Below are positions 34,971-43,750 of a DNA stretch of 64,000 bases, one piece after another. A model generated the notes under the pieces. That model did no database searches, was not told the DNA's origin, and saw only the letters and a list, made by a program, of their open reading frames with translations. Positions within the stretch are counted from its first letter, which is position 1, and the number at the start of each line of letters is the position of its first letter. Source of the stretch: Eubacterium sp. (GTDB lineage Bacteria; Bacillota; Clostridia; Lachnospirales; Lachnospiraceae); NCBI GenBank assembly GCA_024690665.1, contig JAILOU010000039.1, positions 62,001-126,000 on the forward strand, read 5' to 3'. The position numbers and the translations under genes are program-made.

Positions 34971-35834
34971 TTGTATTATTGTAGAAATTGGAATTTCGGA
35001 TAGGATAAAAGCAAGTACGATGATGGCACCGCCAACGGCGAATTGCCAGTACATCCTTTCATCTAACAAAATGATTCCCATCACGGCGGCAAAAACACAT
35101 TCAAAGGAAAGCAGTACGCCGCTTGTGGTTGTGGATACGCGTTTCATTCCATAGATACATAAAAAGAATGGTACAATTGTACAACCGAGTGCCAGATAGG
35201 TAATTCCTCCGAACTCAGGAAGGGTAATTGCTACATGATAGTCTTGTATGATGAGTGAGCAGACGATAGATAAGACGGCAGTCGTAGCAATCTGAAGGAC
35301 ATTTAGTAAACCGCCATCATATAACTTGGAATATCTGGCAGAAACTACAATGTAGATTGCGTAATCTGCGGCACAGGCTGCACAGTAGATATCACCAATT
35401 TGAAAACCGCCAAGATTACCGCCTAGAATAAAACATACGCCAATCATGCAGACAACAGCGACAAAGACGTCATTTCGTGTTGGGCGACGCCTTCGTATAA
35501 ACCAGTAAGCAAGCGGAAGCAGTATGATATAAGAAGCAATTAAAAAGGATGATCTTGAGGTAGAGGTATATTGCAGTCCAACCGTGAAGGTAAAGAATTC
35601 TCCGAACAAGAAAACACCCATGATGCATCCGGCTTTCAATATTTCTTTTGTAAGTTGTTTTAAGCGTCTGGCGTAGATTACCAGCATTACAATTGCAGCG
35701 TAGCTATAGCGAATTGCCAGCAAAAAGCAAGGCGGAACATCTTCGATAAGCTGCTTCACAAATACATATGCCGTTGCCCACAAAAAAGCGGACACAGCCA
35801 GCGCGATAAATCCTAAAATCTTTTGATTGTTCAT
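34947..35834 (-). CDS. EamA/DMT-family permease
   Basis: 295 residues with ten predicted membrane helices in two EamA repeats of five. SAFLWATAYVFVKQLIEDVPPC at the start and FECVFAAVMGIILLDERM near the end are the typical first and last helices of each repeat. These transporters usually export amino acids, nucleotides or metabolites. The gene diverges from lysA across a 250-base region, so export of lysine or a related compound is possible but unproven. No partner gene is fused or overlapping. Confidence 0.85.
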   Translation of the reverse strand: MNNQKILGFIALAVSAFLWATAYVFVKQLIEDVPPCFLLAIRYSYAAIVMLVIYARRLKQLTKEILKAGCIMGVFLFGEFFTFTVGLQYTSTSRSSFLIASYIILLPLAYWFIRRRRPTRNDVFVAVVCMIGVCFILGGNLGGFQIGDIYCAACAADYAIYIVVSARYSKLYDGGLLNVLQIATTAVLSIVCSLIIQDYHVAITLPEFGGITYLALGCTIVPFFLCIYGMKRVSTTTSGVLLSFECVFAAVMGIILLDERMYWQFAVGGAIIVLAFILSEIPISTIIQKIKSQGS

Positions 35835-35953
35835 ATACTATATTTCCTAAAGATATTCAACGCTATTTACTTTATTATTGAACGAAACATTTGTCAATTC
35901 CACGACAGAGTGTCCCGAGTTCATTTTACGGAAACGGACCGAGTGTCCATATA

Positions 35954-35981
35954 TTGACAATCAAGGTCGGCTAGATATAAT
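35954..35981 (+). promoter_or_regulatory. lysA: Promoter of lysA
   Basis: TTGACA at 35954-35959 and TATAAT at 35976-35981, both perfect, are 16 bases apart. The leader is about 95 bases and shows no lysine riboswitch. GAGTGTCC occurs twice just upstream (near 35909 and 35941). Confidence 0.85.
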
Positions 35982-36084
35982 TATGGATATGACGCAAAAT
36001 GTAAAGACAGGTCGGTTAAGCCGCCTTGTATATGCATAAAAAGCTCTCAAATCAAAGGAAAAAAGGGTAGAGGAGAACTTAAAC

Positions 36085-37392
36085 ATGAACCAGAATGTCA
36101 GAGAAATTAAAAACAATACACTGTATTTTGACGGTTGTGATACTACGAAACTTGCGGCGACATACGGAACGCCTTTATACGTGATGTCTTATACAGATAT
36201 CAAGAATCGGCTTGAAGAATTAAAGCGTGATTTTACCGATCGTTATCCTGGTGCAAGAATTGCTTATGCATCCAAGGCTTTTTGTACAGAAGCGATGTAT
36301 GAAATTTTAAAACAGGAGGGTGCATGTATTGATGTAGTATCCGGTGGCGAACTGTATACGGCACAAAAGGTTGGTTTCCCGGCTGAGAGGGTTGAGTTTA
36401 ATGGCAACAATAAATTGCCAAAAGAAATTGATCAGGCGGTTTCTTTTGGTGTAGGAAGAATTATTTTAGATGGTCTTCAAGAGATTGAATTAATTGAAGA
36501 AGCATGTAAAAGGTATGCCAAGAAGATGAATATTATGATTCGAATCACGCCGGGAGTTGCTGCCAGCACACATGATTACATTGTAACCGGTAAGAAGGAT
36601 TCTAAGTTTGGAATACCTCTTGATGAAGATGTGTTTATGCCAATTGTAAAGCGGGTGCTTGAAAGTGATTATCTGACATTTGTCGGTCTGCATATGCATA
36701 TCGGCTCACAGCTATTTGAAAATGAAGCATTCATTGAGGCATTGGATGTGCTGATGGACTGGGCAGCCAAGATTAAGGAAGAATATGATGCAGATGTGAA
36801 GGAAGTTAATTTTGGTGGTGGATTTGGTGTCACATACACGAATGAAGAAAGAAAGCCATACAGCTTTTTCTTGGATCCGTTAATGAAACGCCTTAAGCAA
36901 AGAGCCGGGGAAATTGGGATTGAAGTGCCGGCAGCGGTAATTGAACCGGGACGTTCAATTGTGGCAGAGGCAGGCATTACACTTTACACAATCGGACAGA
37001 TTAAGGAAATAAAAGGACTTCGTAAATATATTTCCGTAGATGGTGGTATGGGTGATAATATCAGAGTTGCGCTCTATCAGGCACAATACGATGGTGTGAT
37101 TGCCAATAAGGCACAAGAGACGCCGGATGAAACGGTAACTGTGTGTGGTAAGTATTGTGAATCCGGAGATATTATATTAAATGATTTTAAGGTACCGGGC
37201 AGTGTTCAGATGGGAGATATCCTTGCAACATATTCAACCGGAGCTTATGGATATTCCATGGCATCGAATTACAATAACAATCCGATTCCGGGGGTTGTAA
37301 TGGTGAAGGAAGGACAAAGTGACTGGATGGTAAAACCTCAGTCGTATGAACAGATTGTACAAAACAACGTGATGCCACAGTTTCTGGCGTAA
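36085..37392 (+). CDS. lysA: Diaminopimelate decarboxylase
   Basis: 435 residues. IAYASKAFC contains the PLP lysine of the alanine-racemase-like barrel, NFGGGFGVTYT binds the phosphate, EPGRSIVAEAG is conserved, and KYCESGDII carries the active-site Cys of the C-terminal domain. It decarboxylates meso-diaminopimelate to L-lysine and CO2. It has its own strong promoter. Having lysine synthesis next to lysine fermentation is notable but does not require a functional link. The small membrane protein gene follows after 22 bases. Confidence 0.95.
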   Translation: MNQNVREIKNNTLYFDGCDTTKLAATYGTPLYVMSYTDIKNRLEELKRDFTDRYPGARIAYASKAFCTEAMYEILKQEGACIDVVSGGELYTAQKVGFPAERVEFNGNNKLPKEIDQAVSFGVGRIILDGLQEIELIEEACKRYAKKMNIMIRITPGVAASTHDYIVTGKKDSKFGIPLDEDVFMPIVKRVLESDYLTFVGLHMHIGSQLFENEAFIEALDVLMDWAAKIKEEYDADVKEVNFGGGFGVTYTNEERKPYSFFLDPLMKRLKQRAGEIGIEVPAAVIEPGRSIVAEAGITLYTIGQIKEIKGLRKYISVDGGMGDNIRVALYQAQYDGVIANKAQETPDETVTVCGKYCESGDIILNDFKVPGSVQMGDILATYSTGAYGYSMASNYNNNPIPGVVMVKEGQSDWMVKPQSYEQIVQNNVMPQFLA

Positions 37393-37414
37393 GAATCTGT
37401 AAAGGGGGAAGCGG

Positions 37415-38122
37415 ATGTTCCGGAAGAAGACGAAGATTGCAGTTGTAATACTGCTTGCAGTTGCTGTATGCATATATCTACTTCAGATGTTTTTATTTAA
37501 AGAGCCTCGGACTACCTTTTTTTATCTGCTCCAGGATCTTGCGTTTATTCCAATCAGCATAGCGGTTACGACAATCGTTGTGGGAGAAGTCATTGGTCAG
37601 CGTGATAAGAGAGAAAGTGAACGAAAAACCAGAATGCTGACCAGTACATTCTTTACGGCAATGGGGATGGATCTTACAGAATCGATGAAGCACATGGTTG
37701 TTGTTGATCAGGAATTAGAAGATGTGGTGGAGAATCGCTGTACGATGAATCTGGAACAACGTCTGGCTTTTATTGAACATAAGCATGTTGCGATGCAGGC
37801 GAAAAAGGAATGTTTTGATGAAGTTAAGAAATTAATCTGCGGATGGGAGACGGAGCTATTGGTGATTTCTTCAAATCCCCTTTTGTTGGAACATGAAGAT
37901 TTCTCAAGACTTTTATTTGCTATCTTTCATTTGATTGATGAGTTTCGAATCCGAGGAGATTATGACCTTCTGACGCAGGAAGATTTAAGGCATTATAATG
38001 AAGATTTTGAGACAACATATAAGTTGCTTTTGAAAAATATGATTACGAATGTACGTTATCAAAAGCAGACGTATCCAAACCTTTACGGAACAGTACGAAA
38101 AAGATATGAAAATTCGAATTAA
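37415..38122 (+). CDS. Membrane protein of unknown function
   Basis: 235 residues. Two hydrophobic helices (about residues 9-28 and 37-60, IAVVILLAVAVCIYL and LAFIPISIAVTTIVVGEVIG) are followed by a long acidic, helical cytoplasmic domain. I do not recognise a catalytic motif. The GTG/ATG choice is clear, as GGGGGAAG lies upstream. The gene is 22 bases after lysA and probably shares its promoter. Function is unknown; a scaffold or sensor role would be a guess. Confidence 0.75.
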   Translation: MFRKKTKIAVVILLAVAVCIYLLQMFLFKEPRTTFFYLLQDLAFIPISIAVTTIVVGEVIGQRDKRESERKTRMLTSTFFTAMGMDLTESMKHMVVVDQELEDVVENRCTMNLEQRLAFIEHKHVAMQAKKECFDEVKKLICGWETELLVISSNPLLLEHEDFSRLLFAIFHLIDEFRIRGDYDLLTQEDLRHYNEDFETTYKLLLKNMITNVRYQKQTYPNLYGTVRKRYENSN

Positions 38123-38202
38123 TTTTTGAAAAAAACTCGCATTTTACTCCTATTTTATGCTATAACTAGTGTAAGAGATTTTTGGGGAATGGAGTTATAA
38201 AT

Positions 38203-38790
38203 ATGACAGAAAAAAGTGTTGACAAGCGCGCGGTAAGATCGCGTAATATGATTAAGACTACCTTTATTGAATTGATGCAGGTAGAAGAGTACGAGAATAT
38301 AACCGTAACGAATGTGTGCAGTGACGCACAGATTAGTCGAAGTACGTTCTATCAGCATTATCGGGGAGTGGCTGAGGTACTTGATGAAGTGCTCTATGAT
38401 GTGTTTCAACGCGTCAGAGGATTAAAACATCTAATCGAACCTAAAAAAAGTATGGATAGCATTGGACAATATGAATGCCATATGCCAATCTGTGATTTTG
38501 TACGTGAGAATCCAAAATACCAGTATATTATCACAAATCCAAAATTATTAAATCAGGTATTGGTTCAGTATCTAAAGGTGATGTTGCCGGAGAAGAGTTC
38601 AAAGATACCAATTGAATGGGGATATTCCAGAGAACAGCTTGAAGCCATCTATGTTTTTCAGATGACAGGATGTCTTAATGCAATCCGCCAGAATCTGAAT
38701 AAATCAGATCGAGAGTGGGATCAGATTAAGAGAGCAATCGATAAAATTCTGATGAATGGAGTCTCAGAATCTGCTAAAGTGAATGAATAA
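38203..38790 (+). CDS. TetR-type transcriptional regulator
   Basis: 195 residues from the ATG at 38203 (GGAG 8-9 bases upstream). ITVTNVCSDAQISRSTFYQHYRGV is the TetR N-terminal helix-turn-helix; the C-terminal ligand domain is of the TetR_C type found in Firmicute cluster regulators. It stands alone, with a terminator after it, and lies just upstream of the Feo operon and its palindromic operators. Whether it controls those genes or a distant target is unknown. Confidence 0.88.
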   Translation: MTEKSVDKRAVRSRNMIKTTFIELMQVEEYENITVTNVCSDAQISRSTFYQHYRGVAEVLDEVLYDVFQRVRGLKHLIEPKKSMDSIGQYECHMPICDFVRENPKYQYIITNPKLLNQVLVQYLKVMLPEKSSKIPIEWGYSREQLEAIYVFQMTGCLNAIRQNLNKSDREWDQIKRAIDKILMNGVSESAKVNE

Positions 38791-38796
38791 AAATAG

Positions 38797-38844
38797 CAGC
38801 AATAGGAAAGCTTAAAATTATAACTTTCTTATTGCTGTTTTTTT
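38797..38844 (+). terminator. Terminator after the TetR gene
   Basis: CAGCAATAGGAAAG pairs with CTTTCTTATTGCTG (one G-U), followed by TTTTTTTG. Confidence 0.87.
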
Positions 38845-38879
38845 GTATTATATTCGGTTAATGAACAACAAAAGCATAT

Positions 38880-38897
38880 TTGTACGATAGCGTACAA
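38880..38897. promoter_or_regulatory. Palindromic operator upstream of the Feo operon
   Basis: TTGTACG-ATAG-CGTACAA is a perfect inverted repeat about 113 bases before the first feoA. A metal-responsive or TetR-type repressor could bind it. Confidence 0.5.
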
Positions 38898-38937
38898 GTA
38901 AAAGAATAATGTGCGAGAACAAACTAGCGTGTACTAG

Positions 38938-38971
38938 TATAATGTACTTCGTGTTAGAGTTAGTTAACTAA
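38938..38971 (+). promoter_or_regulatory. -10 box and second palindrome of the Feo operon
   Basis: TATAAT at 38938-38943 is a perfect -10 box without a good -35. TTAGTTAACTAA at 38960-38971 is a perfect 12-base palindrome lying where it could block initiation, and it resembles half of a DtxR-type site. The iron-regulator family cannot be fixed from sequence alone. Confidence 0.45.
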
Positions 38972-38992
38972 ATTTAGAAAAGGATGTGTGAA

Positions 38993-39205
38993 ATGCCGGT
39001 AACAATGATTGAAGCAGGCAAGACTGTTACTATCGTAAGGATTACAGGTACAGATGAAGTGCGCGTGCATTTGTCTGAACTTGGATTTGTAGTTGGAGAA
39101 TCGATTACGGTTATCAGTAATGCAAAGGGAAACCTGATATTACAGGTGAAAGATGGGAGAATTGCAGTTGATGAGTCGATGGCCCGAAGAATCATGGTTG
39201 GCTAG
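38993..39205 (+). CDS. feoA: FeoA-type protein (first copy)
   Basis: 70 residues from the ATG at 38993, three codons after an alternative ATG; AAAAGGA fits the later one. The SH3-like fold is clear: LSELGFVVGESITVIS and the final DESMARRIMVG. FeoA assists FeoB in ferrous iron uptake at the inner side of the membrane. A second FeoA with 14 bases between them follows, then FeoB. Confidence 0.88.
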   Translation: MPVTMIEAGKTVTIVRITGTDEVRVHLSELGFVVGESITVISNAKGNLILQVKDGRIAVDESMARRIMVG

Positions 39206-39219
39206 AAAGGAAAAGTAAG

Positions 39220-39441
39220 ATGAAAACATTAAGAGACATCAAAGTTGGAGAATCATGTAAGGTGAGAAAACTCCACGGCGAAGGACCGGTAAAGCGCCGC
39301 ATTATGGATATGGGTATTACGAAAGGCGTAGAAATCCATGTAAGAAAAGTGGCACCATTAGGGGATCCGATTGAGTTAAATATTCGTGGATACGAATTAT
39401 CAATTCGTAAAAATGATGCAGAAATGGTAGAGGTAGAGTAG
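39220..39441 (+). CDS. feoA: FeoA-type protein (second copy)
   Basis: 73 residues. MKTLRDIKVGESCKVRKLHGEGPVKRRIMDMGITKGVEI is the more canonical FeoA, with IMDMGITKG matching the family's RLMDLGLTPG and GYELSIRKNDAEMV the end strand. The two adjacent FeoA proteins differ widely, so this is not a recent duplication. GAAAGGAAAAG precedes the ATG. Both probably act with the FeoB downstream. Confidence 0.92.
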   Translation: MKTLRDIKVGESCKVRKLHGEGPVKRRIMDMGITKGVEIHVRKVAPLGDPIELNIRGYELSIRKNDAEMVEVE

Positions 39442-39479
39442 AAAGGTTTTATTCTACACGAAAGGAGATTTATACGATT

Positions 39480-41765
39480 ATGGCTATTAAAATAGCACTT
39501 GCAGGTAATCCAAACTGCGGTAAAACAACATTATTTAATGCGCTTACCGGGTCAAATCAGTATGTAGGTAACTGGCCTGGTGTTACAGTAGAGAAGAAAG
39601 AAGGAAAGTTAAAGGATAATAAAGATGTTATTATTCAGGACCTTCCGGGGATTTATTCACTTTCTCCATATACATTAGAGGAAGTTGTATCAAGAACATA
39701 TCTTGTTAATGAAAAGCCGGATGCAATTCTTAATATTGTAGATGGTACTAATATTGAACGTAACTTGTATCTGACAACACAGCTGATTGAACTTGGAATT
39801 CCGGTTGTTATGGCTGTTAATATGATGGATCTTGTTCGTAAAAAAGGCGATCGTATTGACGTTAAGAAATTATCTGCAAAACTTGGATGTGAAGTAATTG
39901 AGATTTCTGCACTGAAGGGTGAGTCTGTTAATGAGGCTGCCAAGCTTGCAGCAAAAGCAGCAACAGATAAGAAAGCAGCTGCAGCACCTGTAACATTTAC
40001 AAGTGACTTAGAAGAGGCAATTGATCGCATTGGAACAGAAATTAACGGACTTGTCGATGAAAGACTTGTTCGCTGGTATTCTATCAAGCTGTTTGAAAGA
40101 GATTCTAAGGTATTAGAAAGTCTTTCTCTGTCATCGCAGAAGGCAGCAGCAATTGAAGAAATTGTTGCAAGCGTGGAAAAGGCAGAAGATGATGATTCTG
40201 AGTCTATTATTACAAATGTAAGATATAATTATATCTCGGATGTATGCCAGGATGCGGTAGTAAAGAAGGGTAAGAAAAATGATCTTACAATCTCAGATAA
40301 GATTGACCGTATTGTTACAAACCGTATTTTAGGTATTCCGATTTTTGTGGGAATTATGTTCCTTGTTTATGCAATCTCCATGGGAGGATGGGTAGTTTCC
40401 ATCGGTACTATGGCAACTGATTTTACCAATGATGTTATCTTCGGAGAATGGGTTCCGGGCGCAATTGATGCACTGTTCGCAGGCGCAGGCGTTGCAGATA
40501 CTTCCGTTGTATACGGCGTTGTTCAAGATGGTATCGTAGCCGGTGTTGGAGCTGTGCTTGGTTTCGTGCCTCAGATGCTCGTATTATTCCTGTTACTTGC
40601 AATTCTTGAAGATATCGGATATATGAGCCGTATCGCATTCGTTATGGACCGTATCTTCCGTCAGTTTGGTTTATCAGGTAAGTCTTTCATCCCGATGCTT
40701 GTTGCAACAGGATGTGGAGTTCCTGGAGTTATGGCATCTCGTACAATTGAAAACGAGAGAGACCGTAAGATGACAGTTATGACAACAACATTTATGCCTT
40801 GTGGAGCTAAGATGCCAATCATCGGCTTAATCGCAGGAGCATTATTTGGAGGAAGCGCATTAATCGCTGTTTCTGCATACTTTATTGGAATCGGTTCTAT
40901 CGTAGTAACCGGTATCATCTTAAAGAAATTTAAGGCATTCGCAGGAGAGCCTGCACCATTCGTTATGGAGCTTCCTGCATACCATCTTCCACCGGTAGGA
41001 AATGTACTTCGTGCTATGTGGGAACGTGGATGGTCTTTCATTAAGAGAGCTGGTAGCGTAATCGTTCTTGCAACAATCGTAATCTGGTTCTTATCAAACT
41101 TTGGATTTGTAAACGGACAGTTCGGTAATGTTAATACTTTATACGAAGATCCGACAGTGGCAACAGAAGAGTATGTACAGTCTGTTGCTGATGATATGAA
41201 CGTAACAGTAGATGAAGTAAATGCAATGGATTCTTCTATCCTTGCTGCTATTGGTCAGAAGGTATCTGTAATCTTCGCACCTCAGGGACTGAACTCATGG
41301 AAACCTACCGTAGCAACTGTTACCGGATTAATCGCAAAAGAAAATGTAGTAGGTACATTCGGTGTACTTTATAACTATGATGATTCTGCTGAAGAACTCG
41401 GTGAAAACGGTGAACAGATCTGGGCAGTAGTAGCTGCAGATTATACAGCAGCATCTGCATTTGCATTTATGTGCTTCAATCTTCTGTGTGCACCTTGCTT
41501 TGCAGCAATCGGAGCAATCAAAAGAGAGATGAACAATGCAAAATGGACTTGGGCAACCATCGGTTTCCAGTGCTTATGGGCATATGTGATTTCATTAATT
41601 GCTTACAGAATCGGCGGATTATTCAGTGGTGATGTAGCATTTAACGGTTGGACAATTGTCGGAATTATTCTGATCATTGGCATTATTGCACTTCTCGTTA
41701 GAAAGGGATATAAGCCAGATGAATCAGCTCGTACAATTACATCTGTAGAGGCTGCAACAAACTAA
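39480..41765 (+). CDS. feoB: Ferrous iron transport protein FeoB
   Basis: 761 residues. The N-terminal G domain has GNPNCGKTTLFNALTG (G1), DLPGIYS (G3) and NMMD (G4); the helical GDI region follows. From about residue 280 there are roughly eight to ten membrane helices with two Gate motifs, including ATGCGVPGVMASR, a FeoB signature. It takes up Fe2+ with GTP-dependent gating. Codon use is strongly biased, as expected for high expression under iron limitation. A long acidic loop lies near residues 545-600. Gene ends 13 bases before the accessory protein. Confidence 0.96.
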   Translation: MAIKIALAGNPNCGKTTLFNALTGSNQYVGNWPGVTVEKKEGKLKDNKDVIIQDLPGIYSLSPYTLEEVVSRTYLVNEKPDAILNIVDGTNIERNLYLTTQLIELGIPVVMAVNMMDLVRKKGDRIDVKKLSAKLGCEVIEISALKGESVNEAAKLAAKAATDKKAAAAPVTFTSDLEEAIDRIGTEINGLVDERLVRWYSIKLFERDSKVLESLSLSSQKAAAIEEIVASVEKAEDDDSESIITNVRYNYISDVCQDAVVKKGKKNDLTISDKIDRIVTNRILGIPIFVGIMFLVYAISMGGWVVSIGTMATDFTNDVIFGEWVPGAIDALFAGAGVADTSVVYGVVQDGIVAGVGAVLGFVPQMLVLFLLLAILEDIGYMSRIAFVMDRIFRQFGLSGKSFIPMLVATGCGVPGVMASRTIENERDRKMTVMTTTFMPCGAKMPIIGLIAGALFGGSALIAVSAYFIGIGSIVVTGIILKKFKAFAGEPAPFVMELPAYHLPPVGNVLRAMWERGWSFIKRAGSVIVLATIVIWFLSNFGFVNGQFGNVNTLYEDPTVATEEYVQSVADDMNVTVDEVNAMDSSILAAIGQKVSVIFAPQGLNSWKPTVATVTGLIAKENVVGTFGVLYNYDDSAEELGENGEQIWAVVAADYTAASAFAFMCFNLLCAPCFAAIGAIKREMNNAKWTWATIGFQCLWAYVISLIAYRIGGLFSGDVAFNGWTIVGIILIIGIIALLVRKGYKPDESARTITSVEAATN

Positions 41766-41778
41766 AAAAGGAGCAGTT

Positions 41779-42180
41779 ATGGGTGAAATAATCGCATGGG
41801 TAGTTATTGTAGCCTTAGTTGTATGGTGTATCCGAAGCTTGGTAAAGAGTCGGAAAGAGGGCGGCTCATGTGCCGGTTGTTCTTCCTGTGATGGAGGATG
41901 CAGCCATTGCTCTCAAAACTGTGCAAGTCAAAATACAAAAGGTGATAAGTTGAAAAATATGATGACTGTAACCGTGCATGTAGATGGCATGATGTGTGGG
42001 ATGTGCGAAGCGCATGTTGCAGATGCTATCAGAAAGGCTTTACCACAGGCGAAAAAGGTAAAGGCAAAACATAAAAAGAATATGGCGACATTTTGTATCG
42101 ATGAAACATTTGAGGAATCAGCAGTAAAACATGCGATTGATCAAATTGGTTATGAATACAAGGGAATGTCGGTCGAATAA
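41779..42180 (+). CDS. FeoB-associated Cys-rich protein fused to an HMA metal-binding domain
   Basis: 133 residues. Residues about 3-23 form one membrane helix, as in the FeoB-associated Cys-rich family, followed by CAGCSSCDGGCSHC and CASQ. From about residue 62 a heavy-metal-associated ferredoxin-like domain begins, with the GMMCGMCEAHV metal loop. The fusion joins a small membrane anchor, a Cys cluster and a copper- or iron-type metallochaperone fold. It probably handles the iron released by FeoB, or another metal; this is inference. AAAAAGGAGC precedes the ATG. A terminator follows. Confidence 0.88.
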   Translation: MGEIIAWVVIVALVVWCIRSLVKSRKEGGSCAGCSSCDGGCSHCSQNCASQNTKGDKLKNMMTVTVHVDGMMCGMCEAHVADAIRKALPQAKKVKAKHKKNMATFCIDETFEESAVKHAIDQIGYEYKGMSVE

Positions 42181-42181
42181 G

Positions 42182-42217
42182 ATATGGAGGCGTAAAGCCT
42201 CCATATTTTGCTTTTTT
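42182..42217 (+). terminator. Terminator of the Feo operon
   Basis: ATATGGAGGC pairs perfectly with GCCTCCATAT around GTAAA, then TTTGCTTTTTT. Confidence 0.9.
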
Positions 42218-42284
42218 ATTGTGAAAATTATGGTAAAATATGAAGCAACTAATGGGATAGGATCTCTTGAGAGGAGTGTTTGGA

Positions 42285-43631
42285 ATGAAAAAAGAAAGAG
42301 AAGAATATCTGCAGATTATTCGAGATTTACAAGGTGATGCAAAAGGAAAAAAACTGGCGAAAGATTACATTGATCATTCGGACGGACATTGCTATGGCAT
42401 TATGGCGCCGATTTCTTTTGTCCCAACTTTTTATACAAAAAAGGATCTTGCATTCTTTGAAAAGGTATGTACGATGACACATAATGTCTTAAGCAAGGTG
42501 ATTAAGCATTATATTGATAATCCAAAGTATCGAACCTTGTTTTGCTTTTCAAAGGAAGTAGAAGAGATGATTCTTCTTCCTTGTGGATATGATGAGATGT
42601 TACCGATGAGTCGCTTTGACTTCTTTTTAAGCGAAGACGATTTTAGTTTTAAATTCTGCGAATTTAATGCAGACGGAACGGCGGCAATGTCGAGAACGAA
42701 TCTGGGATGCGAAGCGGTAATGCTTTCTGACAGCTACAAAGAATTTGCAAAGAGACATAAGATTTCAAGATTCGATATTTTCGATTCCTGGGTTGAAGAG
42801 ATGATGAAGACCTATCGCAGCGATAAGAATGCCATCGATAACCCGAATGTTCTGATTACAGATTTTGAGGATGCTGTCACCAAGAGTGATATTACAAGAT
42901 TTTTAGAAGCATTTAAAAAGAAAGGCTATAATGTAAGATTTGTAGATACAAGAAAGCTTGCATTTGACGGAGAACACCTGATTGATCCTTCTGACGGTAC
43001 TCCGTTCCATGTGGTTTATCGAAGACTTGTTACGAGTGATATTGTGGCGAACAAGGACAAGTGTAAGGCATTTATTGATGCGGTAGCACAAGAAAAGGTC
43101 TGTATTATCGGACATTTTAGAACGACCGTTACACATTCTAAGATGATTAATGTTGCGCTCTTAGATGAGATGACAAAGGCCATCATGACACAGGAAGAAT
43201 GGGATTTTATTCAAGAACATGTTCTGCCAACATACAGACTTCGCAATGATCAAAAGAATCTGGATATTACTGTCGTTAAGAATAATCCTGCCGGATGGAT
43301 TTTAAAACCGGAAGATGACTATGATGCGAAGGGGGTATATGCCGGCATCAATTATACGCAGGAGGAGTGGGCGAAGATTGTCGATGAGAATATCGATAAT
43401 GATTATGTTGCCATGGAATTTTATAATCCACCACTTGCGAAGATCTTCCCGATTCGTCCGCTTCCATATGAGCCGGATCTTATGGAACCGGAAGAATGGC
43501 ATTCCATGACAGGAATCTATTCCTATAACGGAACTTTCTATGGATTCTTCTCGCGTATGGGAAAAGAGGGCGTAATCTCAGAAAGTCATGACGGCGTCAG
43601 CATTCCTTCATTTGGCGTAGACCTTAATTAG
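42285..43631 (+). CDS. ATP-grasp-like protein related to glutathionylspermidine synthases
   Basis: 448 residues from the ATG at 42285, behind GAGGAG. FKFCEFNADGTAAMSRTNL and WILKPEDDYDAKGVYAG read as the substrate loop and ATP-binding lysine/glycine loop of circularly permuted ATP-grasp enzymes such as glutathionylspermidine synthase. The substrate is unknown; polyamine ligation is only suggested. The gene stands alone with no terminator I can identify, between the Feo operon and an AraC-type promoter. Codon use is ordinary. Confidence 0.6.
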   Translation: MKKEREEYLQIIRDLQGDAKGKKLAKDYIDHSDGHCYGIMAPISFVPTFYTKKDLAFFEKVCTMTHNVLSKVIKHYIDNPKYRTLFCFSKEVEEMILLPCGYDEMLPMSRFDFFLSEDDFSFKFCEFNADGTAAMSRTNLGCEAVMLSDSYKEFAKRHKISRFDIFDSWVEEMMKTYRSDKNAIDNPNVLITDFEDAVTKSDITRFLEAFKKKGYNVRFVDTRKLAFDGEHLIDPSDGTPFHVVYRRLVTSDIVANKDKCKAFIDAVAQEKVCIIGHFRTTVTHSKMINVALLDEMTKAIMTQEEWDFIQEHVLPTYRLRNDQKNLDITVVKNNPAGWILKPEDDYDAKGVYAGINYTQEEWAKIVDENIDNDYVAMEFYNPPLAKIFPIRPLPYEPDLMEPEEWHSMTGIYSYNGTFYGFFSRMGKEGVISESHDGVSIPSFGVDLN

Positions 43632-43636
43632 AACAT

Positions 43637-43726
43637 AACAGATTTTATACCATTTTTAACAGGAAACATCCTATTATCGTGCCTTTTTCTGTGTCATAAT
43701 TGGTTTATCAAAAGAAACTATAAAAT
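43637..43726 (+). promoter_or_regulatory. AraC-type promoter A (MDR dehydrogenase)
   Basis: AACAG occurs at 43637 and again exactly 21 bases later at 43658. Further on TATCAAAAGAAACTATAAA spans 43706-43724 and holds a TATAAA -10 box with no good -35. The whole stretch aligns without gaps over 90 bases with that before the beta-helix gene. An activator site is suggested. Confidence 0.7.
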
Positions 43727-43750
43727 GTAAGAGAAACGAGGTATATTAGG

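Noticed and set aside
35960..36084. Lysine riboswitch before lysA
   Set aside because: I could not draw the five-helix L-box or find its conserved loops in the roughly 95-base leader.
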